Shown piece after piece: positions 8,623-19,131 of a stretch of DNA of 64,000 bases. Below the pieces are notes generated by a model. That model saw only the letters and a program-made list of their open reading frames with translations, was not told the DNA's origin and did not search any database. Source of the stretch: Deferribacter desulfuricans SSM1 (GTDB taxonomy: Bacteria > Chrysiogenota > Deferribacteres > Deferribacterales > Deferribacteraceae); the NCBI RefSeq assembly GCF_000010985.1, contig NC_013939.1:186001-250000 (forward strand), given 5' to 3'. Positions within the stretch are counted from its first letter, which is position 1. Each line of letters starts with the position of its first letter. The position numbers and the translations under genes are program-made.

Positions 8623-9210
8623 ATGAGTTTTTATGTGCCTTATGTGGTAGAGCAAACTGGTAGAGGTGAAAGAGTTTATGATATTTATTCAAGACTTTTA
8701 AAAGATAGAATTATATTCTTAGGTACAGCTATAGATGATAATGTTGCAAATGTTGTGATTGCTCAAATGTTATTTTTAGAAGCTGAGGACCCTGATAAAG
8801 ATATTTATCTTTATATTAACAGTCCAGGTGGTGTAATAACAAGTGGTTTGGCAATTTATGATACTATGAACTATATTAAACCAGATGTATCTACAATATG
8901 TATAGGTCAGGCTGCAAGTATGGCGGCTGTGCTTTTGTCAAGTGGGGCAAAAGGGAAACGTTTTGCTTTACCAAATGCTAGGATTATGATTCATCAACCT
9001 CTTGGTGGCTTTCAAGGGCAGGCAAAAGATATTGAAATCCATGCAAATGAGATATTAAGAATGAAAAAGATGTTGAATGAGATACTTTCAAAAAATACAG
9101 GTCAACCTATCGAAAAGATTGAAATGGATTCTGATAGAGATTTCTTTATGAGTGCAATGGAAGCTAAAGAGTATGGCTTGATTGACGATTGTATTGAAAA
9201 AAGAGGTTGA
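8623..9210 (+). CDS. clpP: ATP-dependent Clp protease proteolytic subunit
   Basis: A 195-residue serine peptidase forming the double-ring chamber served by ClpX. The triad is visible: Ser99 (QAASMAA), His124 (IMIHQP) and Asp173 (DRDFFM). The start at 8623 ([10 protein letters not shown]) matches the family N-terminus and has GGAGAG seven bases upstream; frames opening at 8575 or 8608 would run into tig. Only 4 bases separate it from the tig stop. Confidence 0.97.
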   Translation: MSFYVPYVVEQTGRGERVYDIYSRLLKDRIIFLGTAIDDNVANVVIAQMLFLEAEDPDKDIYLYINSPGGVITSGLAIYDTMNYIKPDVSTICIGQAASMAAVLLSSGAKGKRFALPNARIMIHQPLGGFQGQAKDIEIHANEILRMKKMLNEILSKNTGQPIEKIEMDSDRDFFMSAMEAKEYGLIDDCIEKRG

Positions 9211-9274
9211 TAATATAGTTGATGAGTTTATTTTTGTTTAGGTGTAGGAGTAAAATTATAGAGGTGTTAATATT

Positions 9275-10507
9275 ATGAGTAAAAAGAATTCGTTGTTCTG
9301 TTCTTTCTGTGGAAAGAGTCAGGACGAAGTTAAGAAGTTGATAGCAGGACCAAGTGTCTATATTTGTGATGAGTGCGTAGAGCTATGCTCTGAAATCATA
9401 CAAGAAGATATGAAGGAAAATGCTGAAGATACCGAGATTAAATTAATAAAGCCTGCAGAGATTAAGGCAAAGCTTGATGAATATGTAATAGGGCAGGATG
9501 ATGCAAAGCGTGTTTTGAGTGTTGCGGTTTATAATCATTATAAAAGGATACTTTTTGGTAAGAAAACTGATGTTGAGATAGAGAAATCAAATATTTTAAT
9601 GATAGGCCCAACTGGGACGGGTAAAACCTTGCTCGCGAGAACTCTAGCTAAAATATTAAATGTACCGTTTGCTATTGCTGATGCTACCACTTTGACTGAA
9701 GCTGGTTATGTGGGTGAGGATGTTGAAAATGTAGTATTAAAACTGATTCAGGCAGCAGATTATGATATAGAAAGAGCGTCTAAAGGTATAATTTTCATTG
9801 ATGAAATCGATAAAATTTCTAGAAAAACAGATAGCCCTTCTATTACTCGTGATGTTAGTGGAGAAGGTGTACAGCAAGCACTTTTGAAAATTATTGAAGG
9901 GACTGTAGCAAATATCCCTCCTCAAGGTGGCAGAAAGCATCCTCATCAAGAGTACTTACAGATTGATACTACAAACATTTTGTTTATTTGTGGAGGAGCC
10001 TTTGCAGGCCTTGAAGAGGTAATAAAAAGAAGGATTGGTAAAAAATCGTTAGGTTTTAACTCTGAAATAGAAAATCAAAATAAATTATCAAGAGATGAGA
10101 TTTTAAGACAAGTTCAACCTGAAGATTTGATAAAATATGGATTAATCCCTGAATTCGTTGGAAGATTACCTGTTATTGCTACGCTTCATGATTTAGATGA
10201 AGAGGCACTTATAAAGATATTGACAGAGCCTAAAAACTCACTTGTTAAGCAATTTCAGGAAATATTTAAGCTTGATAATGTGAAGTTGACGTTTACACAA
10301 GGTGCTTTAAGAGCTATTGCTAAAAAGGCTATTGCGAGGAAAACTGGTGCAAGAGGTTTGAGATCAATTGTAGAAGAAGCTATGCTTGATCTAATGTATC
10401 AAATACCATCAATGGATGGTTTAAAAGAGTGTATTGTAAATGAAGATGTAATAAATAAGAAGGCTGAACCGATATTAATTTTTGAAAATAAAAAGGAGTC
10501 AGCATAA
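9275..10507 (+). CDS. clpX: ClpX unfoldase, ATP-binding subunit of ClpXP
   Basis: A 410-residue AAA+ unfoldase. The N-terminal C4 zinc-binding domain (CSFCGK ... CDECVELC, residues about 9-38) recognises substrates and adaptors. Walker A GPTGTGKT (about 110-117), Walker [10 protein letters not shown], and sensor/arginine motifs including [11 protein letters not shown] follow. It is the third gene of the tig-clpP-clpX set, 64 bases after clpP. The stop codon sits inside the stem of a strong terminator hairpin. Confidence 0.97.
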   Translation: MSKKNSLFCSFCGKSQDEVKKLIAGPSVYICDECVELCSEIIQEDMKENAEDTEIKLIKPAEIKAKLDEYVIGQDDAKRVLSVAVYNHYKRILFGKKTDVEIEKSNILMIGPTGTGKTLLARTLAKILNVPFAIADATTLTEAGYVGEDVENVVLKLIQAADYDIERASKGIIFIDEIDKISRKTDSPSITRDVSGEGVQQALLKIIEGTVANIPPQGGRKHPHQEYLQIDTTNILFICGGAFAGLEEVIKRRIGKKSLGFNSEIENQNKLSRDEILRQVQPEDLIKYGLIPEFVGRLPVIATLHDLDEEALIKILTEPKNSLVKQFQEIFKLDNVKLTFTQGALRAIAKKAIARKTGARGLRSIVEEAMLDLMYQIPSMDGLKECIVNEDVINKKAEPILIFENKKESA

Positions 10508-10525
10508 TTTATGCTGACCCCTTTT
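10491..10525 (+). terminator. Intrinsic terminator overlapping the clpX stop
   Basis: AAAAGGAGTCAGCAT / AATTT / ATGCTGACCCCTTTT is a 15-position stem with one A/C mismatch, ending in TTTT. The clpX TAA (10505-10507) lies at the top of the stem, so the last clpX codons double as terminator sequence. Confidence 0.8.
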
Positions 10526-10655
10526 CCATATATTTAACATTTTGATGTTCATAATACAAAAAGGATTTTGTGAATAAATTTAGTTGTTTGAGATACAAGG
10601 TTTAAATAATCTTATAATTAAAAAAATCATTAAAATAAAAAGATTGGGGTTTTAA

Positions 10656-12974
10656 ATGGTAAATATAGAACAGTATCCAATGATTCCACTTAGAGATTTG
10701 GTGGTTTTTCCATACATGATTGTTCCTGTTTTTGTGGGAAGGCCAAAATCGATATCTGCTGTTAAAGTAGCAGAAGATACAGATAGAAAAATATTTTTAT
10801 CTTTACAAAAAGATTCAAAAATTGATAAGCCTAAATTTGAAGATATCAATCAAGTAGGTGTTGTAGCTGAGATTCTTCAAGTTTTAAAACTTCCTGATAA
10901 TACAATTAAAATACTTGTTGAAGGTGTTAAAAGAGGGAAAGTAATAAATTTTATCGATGATGAGGAAACGGTTTTTGTTGAGATTGAAGAGTTAGAAGAT
11001 ATTATTACTACTGATGAGCATTTACATAACCCATTAAAAGAAACGTTGTTAAAAACTTTTGAAGAGTATATTAAGGTTTCTAAAAAAGTTCCTGCAGAAG
11101 TTTATGAAACGCTAAAAGATATTTCAAGCCTTAATAAAATAACATATCTAATAGCATCTAATTTGCAAATAAGATTAAATGATCTCCAAACTGTTTTAGA
11201 GATTGATTCTGTTGTGGAAAGAGCTGAAAAACTTATTGAACTTTTGCAAACAGAGATTGAAATTGCCAAAATCGATGAGAGAATAAAGCATAGAGTCAAA
11301 GCTCAAATGTCTAAAGCTCAAAGAGAATACTACCTAAATGAGCAAATTAAAGCAATTCAGAAAGAACTTGGTAGAGAGGATGATTTAAAAGCGGATATTG
11401 AAGAGATCGAAGCGAAAATTAACGAGCTTGAGATGCCTGAAGAGGTAAAAGAGAAAGCCGCAAGAGAGTTGAGAAAATTGAAAATTATGCCTCCAATGAG
11501 TGCTGAAACTACTGTAGTTAGAAATTATCTTGATTGGCTTGTTAATCTTCCTTGGGGTGTTTATACGGAGGACAAGATAGATATAAAAAAGGCTGAGGAG
11601 ATTCTTGATAGAGATCATTATGGGTTGGAAAAGGTTAAAGAGAGAATATTGGAGTTTTTGGCTGTTAGAAAAGTTTCTCCTGATATAAAAGGCCCAATTA
11701 TATGTTTTGTAGGTCCGCCAGGAGTTGGTAAAACATCTTTAGCAAAATCTATTGCTGAGGCCCTTGGTCGAAATTTTGTAAGGATTAGTCTCGGGGGTGT
11801 TAGAGACGAAGCGGAAATCAGAGGGCATAGAAGAACATATATAGGTGCGCTACCTGGCAAATTAATTCAGTCGATGAGAAAAGCAAAAAGTATGAATCCT
11901 GTATTTTTGCTAGATGAGATTGATAAATTGGGTTCTGATTTTAGAGGTGATCCATCTTCTGCATTATTAGAGGCGTTAGATCCAGAGCAAAATAGCTCTT
12001 TCATGGATCACTATTTAGAAGTTGAGTTTGATCTGTCAAAGGTATTTTTTATAACAACGGCAAATACAACAGAAACGATTCCCTCGGCTTTGCTTGATAG
12101 AATGGAAGTGATTTATATATCTGGATATACTGAAAAAGAGAAGTTTAATATAGCTAAGAAATTTTTAATTCCAAAACAGTTAAATGAACATAAAATTGAT
12201 GCGGAAAAAGTAAAGATTACTGATTCGGCGATTAATGAATTGATTTGGTATTATACCCGTGAAGCAGGTGTAAGGAATTTAGAAAGAGAAATTGCAGCTC
12301 TGGTAAGAAAAGGGGTGAAAAGGTTAGTTAGTGAAGAAAATATTAAAAGAGTTGTAATAAGTAGTAAAAATATAGAGAAATATTTAGGTATTAGGAAATA
12401 CAGGATTGAAGAGGTTGAAGAAGATTATGAGGTTGGAGTAGCAACTGGGCTTGCATGGACCCCTTATGGTGGTGAAATTTTACAAACAGAAGTAGCGATT
12501 TTCGAAGGTAATGGAAAAATGGCAATTACAGGGCAAATAGGTGAGGTGATGCAGGAATCAGCTCAAGCAGCATTGACTGTTGTTAAAAGCCGTGCCGGTA
12601 AGTATCAAATACCTGACTATAGGTTTAAAGAGTTTGATATGCATATTCATGTCCCTGAAGGTGCAGTTCCAAAAGATGGACCATCAGCAGGTATTACTAT
12701 TGCGACTGCTATTATGTCTGCTCTTACTGATAATCCTGTAAATTGTAGGGTTGCGATGACAGGTGAGATTACCTTGCGTGGTAAGGTATTTCCTGTTGGA
12801 GGTATCAAGGAAAAAGTGTTGGCAGCTCATAGAGCAAAATTAAAAGATGTTATTTTGCCAGCTGAGAATAATAAGGACTTGACAGAAATCCCAGCTGATG
12901 TTAAAAGAGACATCCGTTTTCACTTGGTGAAAGCGATTGATGAAGTTTTTGAAATAGTATTTAAAAAAAATTAG
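10656..12974 (+). CDS. lon: ATP-dependent protease Lon
   Basis: A 772-residue LonA protease that degrades misfolded and regulatory proteins in the cytoplasm. The N-terminal LAN substrate domain (about 1-200) is followed by a coiled coil and the AAA+ module with Walker A GPPGVGKT (353-360). The C-terminal protease domain has the Ser677 (DGPSAG)/Lys720 dyad. Length is standard. The start [19 protein letters not shown] matches the family, with GGGG 6-10 bases upstream. It is separated from clpX by a terminator, so it is an independent unit; TATAAT at 10613-10618 may be its -10. rpsU follows within 20 bases. Confidence 0.97.
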   Translation: MVNIEQYPMIPLRDLVVFPYMIVPVFVGRPKSISAVKVAEDTDRKIFLSLQKDSKIDKPKFEDINQVGVVAEILQVLKLPDNTIKILVEGVKRGKVINFIDDEETVFVEIEELEDIITTDEHLHNPLKETLLKTFEEYIKVSKKVPAEVYETLKDISSLNKITYLIASNLQIRLNDLQTVLEIDSVVERAEKLIELLQTEIEIAKIDERIKHRVKAQMSKAQREYYLNEQIKAIQKELGREDDLKADIEEIEAKINELEMPEEVKEKAARELRKLKIMPPMSAETTVVRNYLDWLVNLPWGVYTEDKIDIKKAEEILDRDHYGLEKVKERILEFLAVRKVSPDIKGPIICFVGPPGVGKTSLAKSIAEALGRNFVRISLGGVRDEAEIRGHRRTYIGALPGKLIQSMRKAKSMNPVFLLDEIDKLGSDFRGDPSSALLEALDPEQNSSFMDHYLEVEFDLSKVFFITTANTTETIPSALLDRMEVIYISGYTEKEKFNIAKKFLIPKQLNEHKIDAEKVKITDSAINELIWYYTREAGVRNLEREIAALVRKGVKRLVSEENIKRVVISSKNIEKYLGIRKYRIEEVEEDYEVGVATGLAWTPYGGEILQTEVAIFEGNGKMAITGQIGEVMQESAQAALTVVKSRAGKYQIPDYRFKEFDMHIHVPEGAVPKDGPSAGITIATAIMSALTDNPVNCRVAMTGEITLRGKVFPVGGIKEKVLAAHRAKLKDVILPAENNKDLTEIPADVKRDIRFHLVKAIDEVFEIVFKKN

Positions 12975-12990
12975 AAAAGGGGTGATTCCT

Positions 12991-13209
12991 TTGGCAGTTA
13001 ACGCTATTGTAAAGGTCGATGGTGATAACATCGACTATGCTTTGAAGCTTCTTAAGAAGAAGGTGGAAAGAGAAGGGCTTATTCGTGAAATTAAAAGGCA
13101 CACTTATTACGAAAAGCCTACAGAGGTTAGAAGAAAGAAGCTTCTAAAAGCAAGAAGGAAGCAGCAGAAGCTTGTTAGAAAGCTAAAAGAAAAATATAAG
13201 TATTATTAA
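12991..13209 (+). CDS. rpsU: 30S ribosomal protein S21
   Basis: A 72-residue basic protein with the S21 pattern (NIDYALKLLKKKVEREG, then YEKPTEVRRKK). It completes the 30S platform near the 16S 3' end. A TTG start at 12991 is preferred because AAGGGGTGAT, close to the full anti-Shine-Dalgarno complement, ends 4 bases before it. The GTG at 12982 lies inside that ribosome binding site and would add three residues. The gene lies just after lon and is followed at once by a strong terminator. Confidence 0.92.
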   Translation: MAVNAIVKVDGDNIDYALKLLKKKVEREGLIREIKRHTYYEKPTEVRRKKLLKARRKQQKLVRKLKEKYKYY

Positions 13210-13237
13210 AAAAAGCCCCTTTTATGGGGCTTTTTTT
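13209..13237. terminator. Terminator after rpsU, probably bidirectional
   Basis: AAAAAAGCCCC / TTTTAT / GGGGCTTTTTTT. It has a perfect stem with A-tract and T-tract on the two sides, so it can serve both rpsU (plus) and the minus-strand operon ending at 13236. Confidence 0.9.
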
Positions 13238-13409
13238 ATGATTTGCTATTTTTATCAGATTCAATTTGTTGGTATAAGTGATAAGCTGTATCGACTCCTA
13301 CTATTTTTTTAGCAGTATCCAGCGATTTTATCTTAATCTTTTTCTTTAATATTAGCTCTTTGTATTTATATTTTTTGGCTAAAATTTTTGCTTTTTCTTC
13401 TTGAGTCAT
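13236..13409 (-). CDS. 57-residue ORF resembling the N-terminus of endonuclease V
   Basis: A short reading frame starting one base after the stop of the mnmD-like gene, with TTGAGG upstream, so translation is plausible. The product is basic, begins MTQEEKAKILAKKY, and contains KIVGVDTAY near residues 35-43. That resembles the (V/I)AGVD(V/L)(A/S)(Y/F) motif around the first catalytic Asp of endonuclease V (Nfi), following an N-terminal helix as in that family. The frame then stops inside the rpsU terminator, so the remaining roughly 170 residues of a full enzyme are absent. I read it as a truncated remnant, or a small protein derived from it. The similarity is short and could be chance. Confidence 0.5.
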   Translation of the reverse strand: MTQEEKAKILAKKYKYKELILKKKIKIKSLDTAKKIVGVDTAYHLYQQIESDKNSKS

Positions 13410-13410
13410 T

Positions 13411-14112
13411 TTAGAGCCTCAACCTTTTGTAAAATACGGTCCCAGGTTGAAAAGCGTCTGGTAACTTTTTTGTTTCGTATGGGATTAATCCAACTTTATA
13501 AAAATCTTTTCTTATTTTATCTCTGCAAGAATATGTTACGATACAACCATCTTCATCCAATATTTCGTATAGTTTTTTATATACAGGGATTTGCCACATC
13601 TCTGGATTTTTAGAAATACTAAATGGGTCAAAATATATTATATCAAACTTACAGTTTATGTATTTTGTGGTTCTATAAAAATCGTCAATAATTAAAAATA
13701 GATTGTAGTTTTTGTAAGATTTATTATCGATGAGTTTTTTTAGTATTGAGTACCCTTTCTTAGGCCATAGGATATTGTAGGTTTTTACTAATTTTATTAA
13801 AGATTCATCCTTTTCAATGGATACAATATTTATTTTAGATTCTATATTTTTTCTCTCAAGGAATTCTATGGTAGTAGCAATATTGTAACCTAATCCAAAA
13901 AAAATATCTAACAACCATATTGAATGTTTTTCATTGCATTTTTTCCCGATTTCAGAAGGAATTACAAATTTATGCAAACTTTCCGTGTATGCACCGATAG
14001 ACTTTGCATGGTAGCCTTCTTTGTAATCGATATTGTAAAAACTTATTGAACCATCAGCTGTTGCAAAAGGTTTTTTATTATCTGATAATGGGATTAAATT
14101 CGCCATTTTCAA
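13411..14112 (-). CDS. MnmC-like SAM methyltransferase (MnmD type)
   Basis: A 233-residue protein of the Methyltransf_30 family, the methyltransferase half of MnmC, which makes 5-methylaminomethyl-uridine at tRNA wobble position 34. Visible signs are the opening with DNKKPFATADGSISFYN, a glycine-rich SAM site (LDIFFGLGYN, about 68-77), and the DIIYFDPFS motif near 155-163 where the family has FhxDxFxP. The FAD oxidase half of MnmC is missing, as in stand-alone MnmD proteins. The start overlaps the end of nadB by 35 bases; an ATG at 14106 is an alternative. It probably belongs to the minus-strand operon starting with the radical SAM gene. Confidence 0.8.
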   Translation of the reverse strand: MKMANLIPLSDNKKPFATADGSISFYNIDYKEGYHAKSIGAYTESLHKFVIPSEIGKKCNEKHSIWLLDIFFGLGYNIATTIEFLERKNIESKINIVSIEKDESLIKLVKTYNILWPKKGYSILKKLIDNKSYKNYNLFLIIDDFYRTTKYINCKFDIIYFDPFSISKNPEMWQIPVYKKLYEILDEDGCIVTYSCRDKIRKDFYKVGLIPYETKKLPDAFQPGTVFYKRLRL

Positions 14113-15625
14113 AAACTATATGCCAGTTTTCTTTGATTTTTTCTGGGTAGTCTTTTCTAAAATGTGCACCTCTACTACCTTTTCTATTTTTTGCTGCAAT
14201 TACCATTAACTTTGCTACCTGTAGCATATTAAAATATTCGAGACAGTTTCTACACACAGCATTTTTGCCGGTATTTTTTAATTTTAAATCAATAAAGTTT
14301 AGTGCTTCATTTAGTGAGTTTTCATCTCTTACAATACTTGCATTTTTCCACATTACTTCTTGTAATTCTGATTTATCTTTATCTATATTACAATCACTAT
14401 ACTTGTTGATAGGTATATCAAAGCTTGTTACCTTTTTGTTTTTTAAATCAATGGCTGCAGCCTTTGCAGACCTTGCACCGAAGACAACGCTTTCTAATAG
14501 AGAATTGCTTGCAAGCCTATTTGCTCCATGAACACCTGTACAAGCACATTCTCCACATGCATATAATCCTGTGATATTAGTTCTACCCCATATATCGGTT
14601 TCAATTCCACCCATATAATAGTGGGCAGCTGGGCTAACCGGGATTAAATCTTTAGTTATATCAATTCCATAATTTTTCAAAGTGTTGTAAATTTTTGGGA
14701 AACGATTTTTCACAAAATTGCAATCAAGATGAGTCATATCAAGATAAACATGCTCAGCATCCGTTTTTTGCATTTCAAAAAATATTGCTCTACTGACTAC
14801 ATCTCGAGGAGCTAATTCCCCTTTTTCGTGGTAGTTAAAACAAAATCTCTCTTTGTTTATATTTCTTAAAATGCCACCTTCGCCTCGCATTGATTCACTT
14901 AATAAGAAAGCAGGTGCACCTTTTAGATGCAAAGCTGTTGGATGAAACTGATAAAACTCTAAATCCTTAACAGTTGCCTTTGCTCTAAATGCTATGGCTA
15001 TTCCATCACCAGTTGCAACTTCTGGGTTTGTAGTCCTTTTAAATATTCTACCAGCACCACCGGTTGCTAAAATAACTCCTTTAGAGAAAATGGGGTATAT
15101 CTCTTTTGAGTTTTCGTCAATAACAGTTACACCAAAAACCTCGTTATTATTGACAATTAAATCTATTACAAAGGTATCTGGTATAAATGTTATATTTTTT
15201 ATCTTTGTAGAATATTCTTTTAATGCTCTAACTATTTCAAATCCTGTTGCATCACCATGAGCATGAATTATCCTGTTTACTGAGTGAGCAGCTTCTCTTG
15301 TAAAGTCTAAATGATCGCCAACCATATCAAATTTTGCTCCCCAGCCAATTAGCTCTTTGATATAGTGAGGTCCTTCATCCACTAAAGTCATTACGGCATT
15401 TTTATCACAGAGTCCATCTCCTGCTACTATAGTATCTTCGTAATGTAATACTATATCGTCTTCATCTGATAAAACTACTGCTACACCGCCCTGCGCATGT
15501 TCAGAACTGCCTTCACCTACGCTTGATTTTGTTATTAAAGCTACTGAGCCGTGTTGGGCAAGACCAACAGCGGCTCTTAATCCTGCAGCTCCACTACCGA
15601 TAACTAAAAAATCGTATTGTATCAT
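14078..15625 (-). CDS. nadB: L-aspartate oxidase
   Basis: A 515-residue flavoprotein that oxidises L-aspartate to iminoaspartate, the first step of de novo NAD synthesis with NadA. The FAD-binding GSGAAGLRAA (9-18), EHAQGGVA, and the QFHPTAL and ESMRGEGG motifs of the succinate dehydrogenase/NadB superfamily are present. The C-terminal helical domain ends with the SRGAHFRKDYP signature, which favours NadB or FrdA-type proteins. No nadA or nadC gene is nearby. The ATG follows directly on the TAA of the upstream outer-membrane-like gene. Confidence 0.92.
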   Translation of the reverse strand: MIQYDFLVIGSGAAGLRAAVGLAQHGSVALITKSSVGEGSSEHAQGGVAVVLSDEDDIVLHYEDTIVAGDGLCDKNAVMTLVDEGPHYIKELIGWGAKFDMVGDHLDFTREAAHSVNRIIHAHGDATGFEIVRALKEYSTKIKNITFIPDTFVIDLIVNNNEVFGVTVIDENSKEIYPIFSKGVILATGGAGRIFKRTTNPEVATGDGIAIAFRAKATVKDLEFYQFHPTALHLKGAPAFLLSESMRGEGGILRNINKERFCFNYHEKGELAPRDVVSRAIFFEMQKTDAEHVYLDMTHLDCNFVKNRFPKIYNTLKNYGIDITKDLIPVSPAAHYYMGGIETDIWGRTNITGLYACGECACTGVHGANRLASNSLLESVVFGARSAKAAAIDLKNKKVTSFDIPINKYSDCNIDKDKSELQEVMWKNASIVRDENSLNEALNFIDLKLKNTGKNAVCRNCLEYFNMLQVAKLMVIAAKNRKGSRGAHFRKDYPEKIKENWHIVFENGEFNPIIR

Positions 15626-16348
15626 TTAAAACCTCAACCCTATTTTTATTCCGTATTGATTAACAGTACCCATACTAGCTTCTGCATTTATAACGAATAG
15701 TGGAAATGGTGAAAATTGTAAACCAACAAAACCTCTGTATATTGTGTTGTGTTCATCATCAAGATCAACGAGGTCTGAATGCTCTTTTGTATTTACCCTT
15801 AAAGCAGTTATCCCCGCATACGGTGTAAGCATCAAAAAACCTTTACTAATCATCAGGTCTAAAGATTGTGTATTTACATCAAGTTCGTCAACACCTTCGA
15901 GCTTTGAAAAAGCGCCTCTTATTGCGATAGCAGGCATTGCCATATTACCTTTTAAAATTGCATATTTAAGTTCGAGTCCCCAAAGTCTTATATTTGTATT
16001 TGGCACGTAAGTGTACATACCTCCAACATCAATACCGAATGGTAACCCTTTTTGGACATGAATTCTAGGTACAGGGATGTATGAGTAAGGGTCTTTATCA
16101 GAAAATATAGCTTTCCAATATTTTTTCCCATCATCAATATCAGTTAATACCAATTCTGCAGCCACATCAAACCCAGTTATTCCTAATGGTTCGGCAGGTG
16201 ACATTGGGTTAAATTGCAAAGCAACACCAAGTTCTTTAGAGAGATCCTTAAAATCATCTTGGTCGATTGGGATTGTAAATTCGAGGTCTTTAGCATAAGA
16301 GCTTATAACAAAAAGTGCTAAGAACATAAAAACAAAAAACTTTTTCAT
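15626..16348 (-). CDS. Exported beta-barrel-like protein, family not recognised
   Basis: A 240-residue protein with a clear signal peptide (about 1-19, ending SSYA before KDLEF). The mature part alternates hydrophobic and polar residues in short strands separated by Gly/Asn turns, and the last residue is Phe (KIGLRF), as in outer-membrane beta-barrels. Twelve or fewer strands would fit its size. I do not recognise a family. It is sandwiched with overlapping or touching ends between a radical SAM gene (4-base overlap) and nadB (0-base gap), which implies co-expression without revealing function. Confidence 0.7.
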   Translation of the reverse strand: MKKFFVFMFLALFVISSYAKDLEFTIPIDQDDFKDLSKELGVALQFNPMSPAEPLGITGFDVAAELVLTDIDDGKKYWKAIFSDKDPYSYIPVPRIHVQKGLPFGIDVGGMYTYVPNTNIRLWGLELKYAILKGNMAMPAIAIRGAFSKLEGVDELDVNTQSLDLMISKGFLMLTPYAGITALRVNTKEHSDLVDLDDEHNTIYRGFVGLQFSPFPLFVINAEASMGTVNQYGIKIGLRF

Positions 16349-17643
16349 TTTTTCCTCCTCGTTTTTAAGTTTGGCAGACCAAAATCTTTATAAAAATCTT
16401 TTTTTGGTCTATTAAAATAGCCAAACTTTATATGTTTAAACTTCTTCTTAATTAATTTTAGCATATTTTTTAGCCCAATTATCTCTTCGGTTTTAAATTT
16501 TAGTTTGGAAAATAAATAATCCGGATCGATATTTAGATTTCTTAACTGAATTAATTCTACTTTGTATGCTGATAAAAAGTCTATCAATGCGTTTATTTCA
16601 CTTTCTCTATCATTTATCCCAGGCATCATTAGGTAATTTAGCGATACATAGACATTGTATTTATTTGCAAGTTCGATACTTTTTAAAACGTCATCTAATT
16701 TATAACCAACAGGATTGTAATAAGAATTATAGGTGGTTTCTACAAAGCTGTTTATACTTACTCTAATACTATCAACACCAGCATCGTAAATCATTTTCAT
16801 TTTTTCAGGGTTACTGCAGTTGGAGTTAAAGTTTATTGTGAGATCGGGTGCTTTTTTCTTGATAATAGATATTGCCTTAGCTATTATATCAGCAACCATT
16901 ATTGGATCTCCTTCACACCCCTGGCCAAAACTGATGATTGGATCTTCAGCTACTTCATAATGATTTAAAGCTACTTCTACAATTTCATCAACTGTAGGGA
17001 TAAAATCAATCCTTTGTTGAGGTGAAGGGCAACATTCGGCTGGTTGAAGTGAAATACATCCTACACATCGACTGTTACAGGTAGGGGAAGTAGGCATTGG
17101 GCATTCCCATCTCCCGTAAAATACATTTTTTGCAGCTGTGCAATGATATTCTAACGCACATTTTGATAACTGTTTATAAAGTCTATTGTCGGGATACTTT
17201 TGTATTACTGCGTCTACTTTAGATTTTAATCTATTTGTAAAGTCAAAAAGTTTTGGATTCCATTTGTTATCTTTGTCCACTTTAATTGCAGGGACTACAA
17301 ATTTTCCGTTTAGCCAGCCTACTGCTGTGTATGCGTATAAAGGAAATATCTGATCGGTATATTTTTTATAAGCTGGCAAAAATAATCTTAAATACCCAGG
17401 GGGTAAAAAAACTGATAATGCATACCCTCTAGTAAATTCTTCTAAAGAAGCTTTTTCTTGGTTGTAAGCTATTGGATGAGTCCCAGGTAAGTAATAAAAG
17501 GTCGTACAATCTGGGATCTCTATTAACTCTAACTCATATGGAACAAAATTATAATTTTCACTTCTAACCACCATTTTAAGTTCAGGGTGGTCATAAATAT
17601 TTCCGTTTTTATCGGCATATACTAAATTAGGGATTTCGTACAA
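16345..17643 (-). CDS. Radical SAM protein of unknown substrate
   Basis: A 432-residue protein with the cluster motif CNSRCVGC (CxxxCxxC) near residues 188-195, followed by FGQGCEGDP (SAM-binding GGE-like region) and a TIM-barrel continuing to about 400. Extra cysteines just before and after the motif (ECPMP, ECCPS) and C-rich GCIS could bind an auxiliary cluster. The first 180 residues are a separate N-terminal domain with no family I can name. It is the first gene of the minus-strand group that continues with the exported barrel-like protein, nadB and the mnmD-like gene. The reaction is unknown; a molybdopterin/PQQ-type 'SPASM-less' protein or a tRNA modification enzyme are both possible. 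Confidence 0.8.
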   Translation of the reverse strand: MYEIPNLVYADKNGNIYDHPELKMVVRSENYNFVPYELELIEIPDCTTFYYLPGTHPIAYNQEKASLEEFTRGYALSVFLPPGYLRLFLPAYKKYTDQIFPLYAYTAVGWLNGKFVVPAIKVDKDNKWNPKLFDFTNRLKSKVDAVIQKYPDNRLYKQLSKCALEYHCTAAKNVFYGRWECPMPTSPTCNSRCVGCISLQPAECCPSPQQRIDFIPTVDEIVEVALNHYEVAEDPIISFGQGCEGDPIMVADIIAKAISIIKKKAPDLTINFNSNCSNPEKMKMIYDAGVDSIRVSINSFVETTYNSYYNPVGYKLDDVLKSIELANKYNVYVSLNYLMMPGINDRESEINALIDFLSAYKVELIQLRNLNIDPDYLFSKLKFKTEEIIGLKNMLKLIKKKFKHIKFGYFNRPKKDFYKDFGLPNLKTRRKK

Positions 17644-17688
17644 TTATAACTCCTTTTAAAAAATTTGATTTTAAGTGGGTAAATAATA

Positions 17689-17717
17689 TTGTGTTTTTGT
17701 TAAATTTTCAATATAAA
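17689..17717 (+). promoter_or_regulatory. Promoter of eno
   Basis: TTGTGT (17689-17694), a 17-base spacer and TATAAA (17712-17717). Initiation near 17724 leaves a short leader containing the AGGGGG ribosome binding site. Confidence 0.5.
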
Positions 17718-17727
17718 TAAAATGTAA

Positions 17728-19035
<1,308 letters not shown>

Positions 19036-19038
19036 ACA

Positions 19039-19064
19039 ATGGGGGGTATTCCCCCTATTTTTTT
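19039..19064 (+). terminator. Terminator after eno
   Basis: ATGGGGGG / TATT / CCCCCTAT followed by a run of T, directly after the eno stop. Confidence 0.8.
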
Positions 19065-19096
19065 GTTTTTGTTTATGCAAGCTTTTTAATAAGTTA

Positions 19097-19123
19097 TTGA
19101 CAACTTAATATAAATGGTATAGT
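19097..19123 (+). promoter_or_regulatory. Promoter of the M23 peptidase gene, nearly leaderless
   Basis: TTGACA (19097-19102), a 15-base spacer and TATAGT (19118-19123). Initiation would fall around 19130, one or two bases before the ATG at 19132. No ribosome binding site is present. Confidence 0.45.
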
Positions 19124-19131
19124 TCTTGGTT

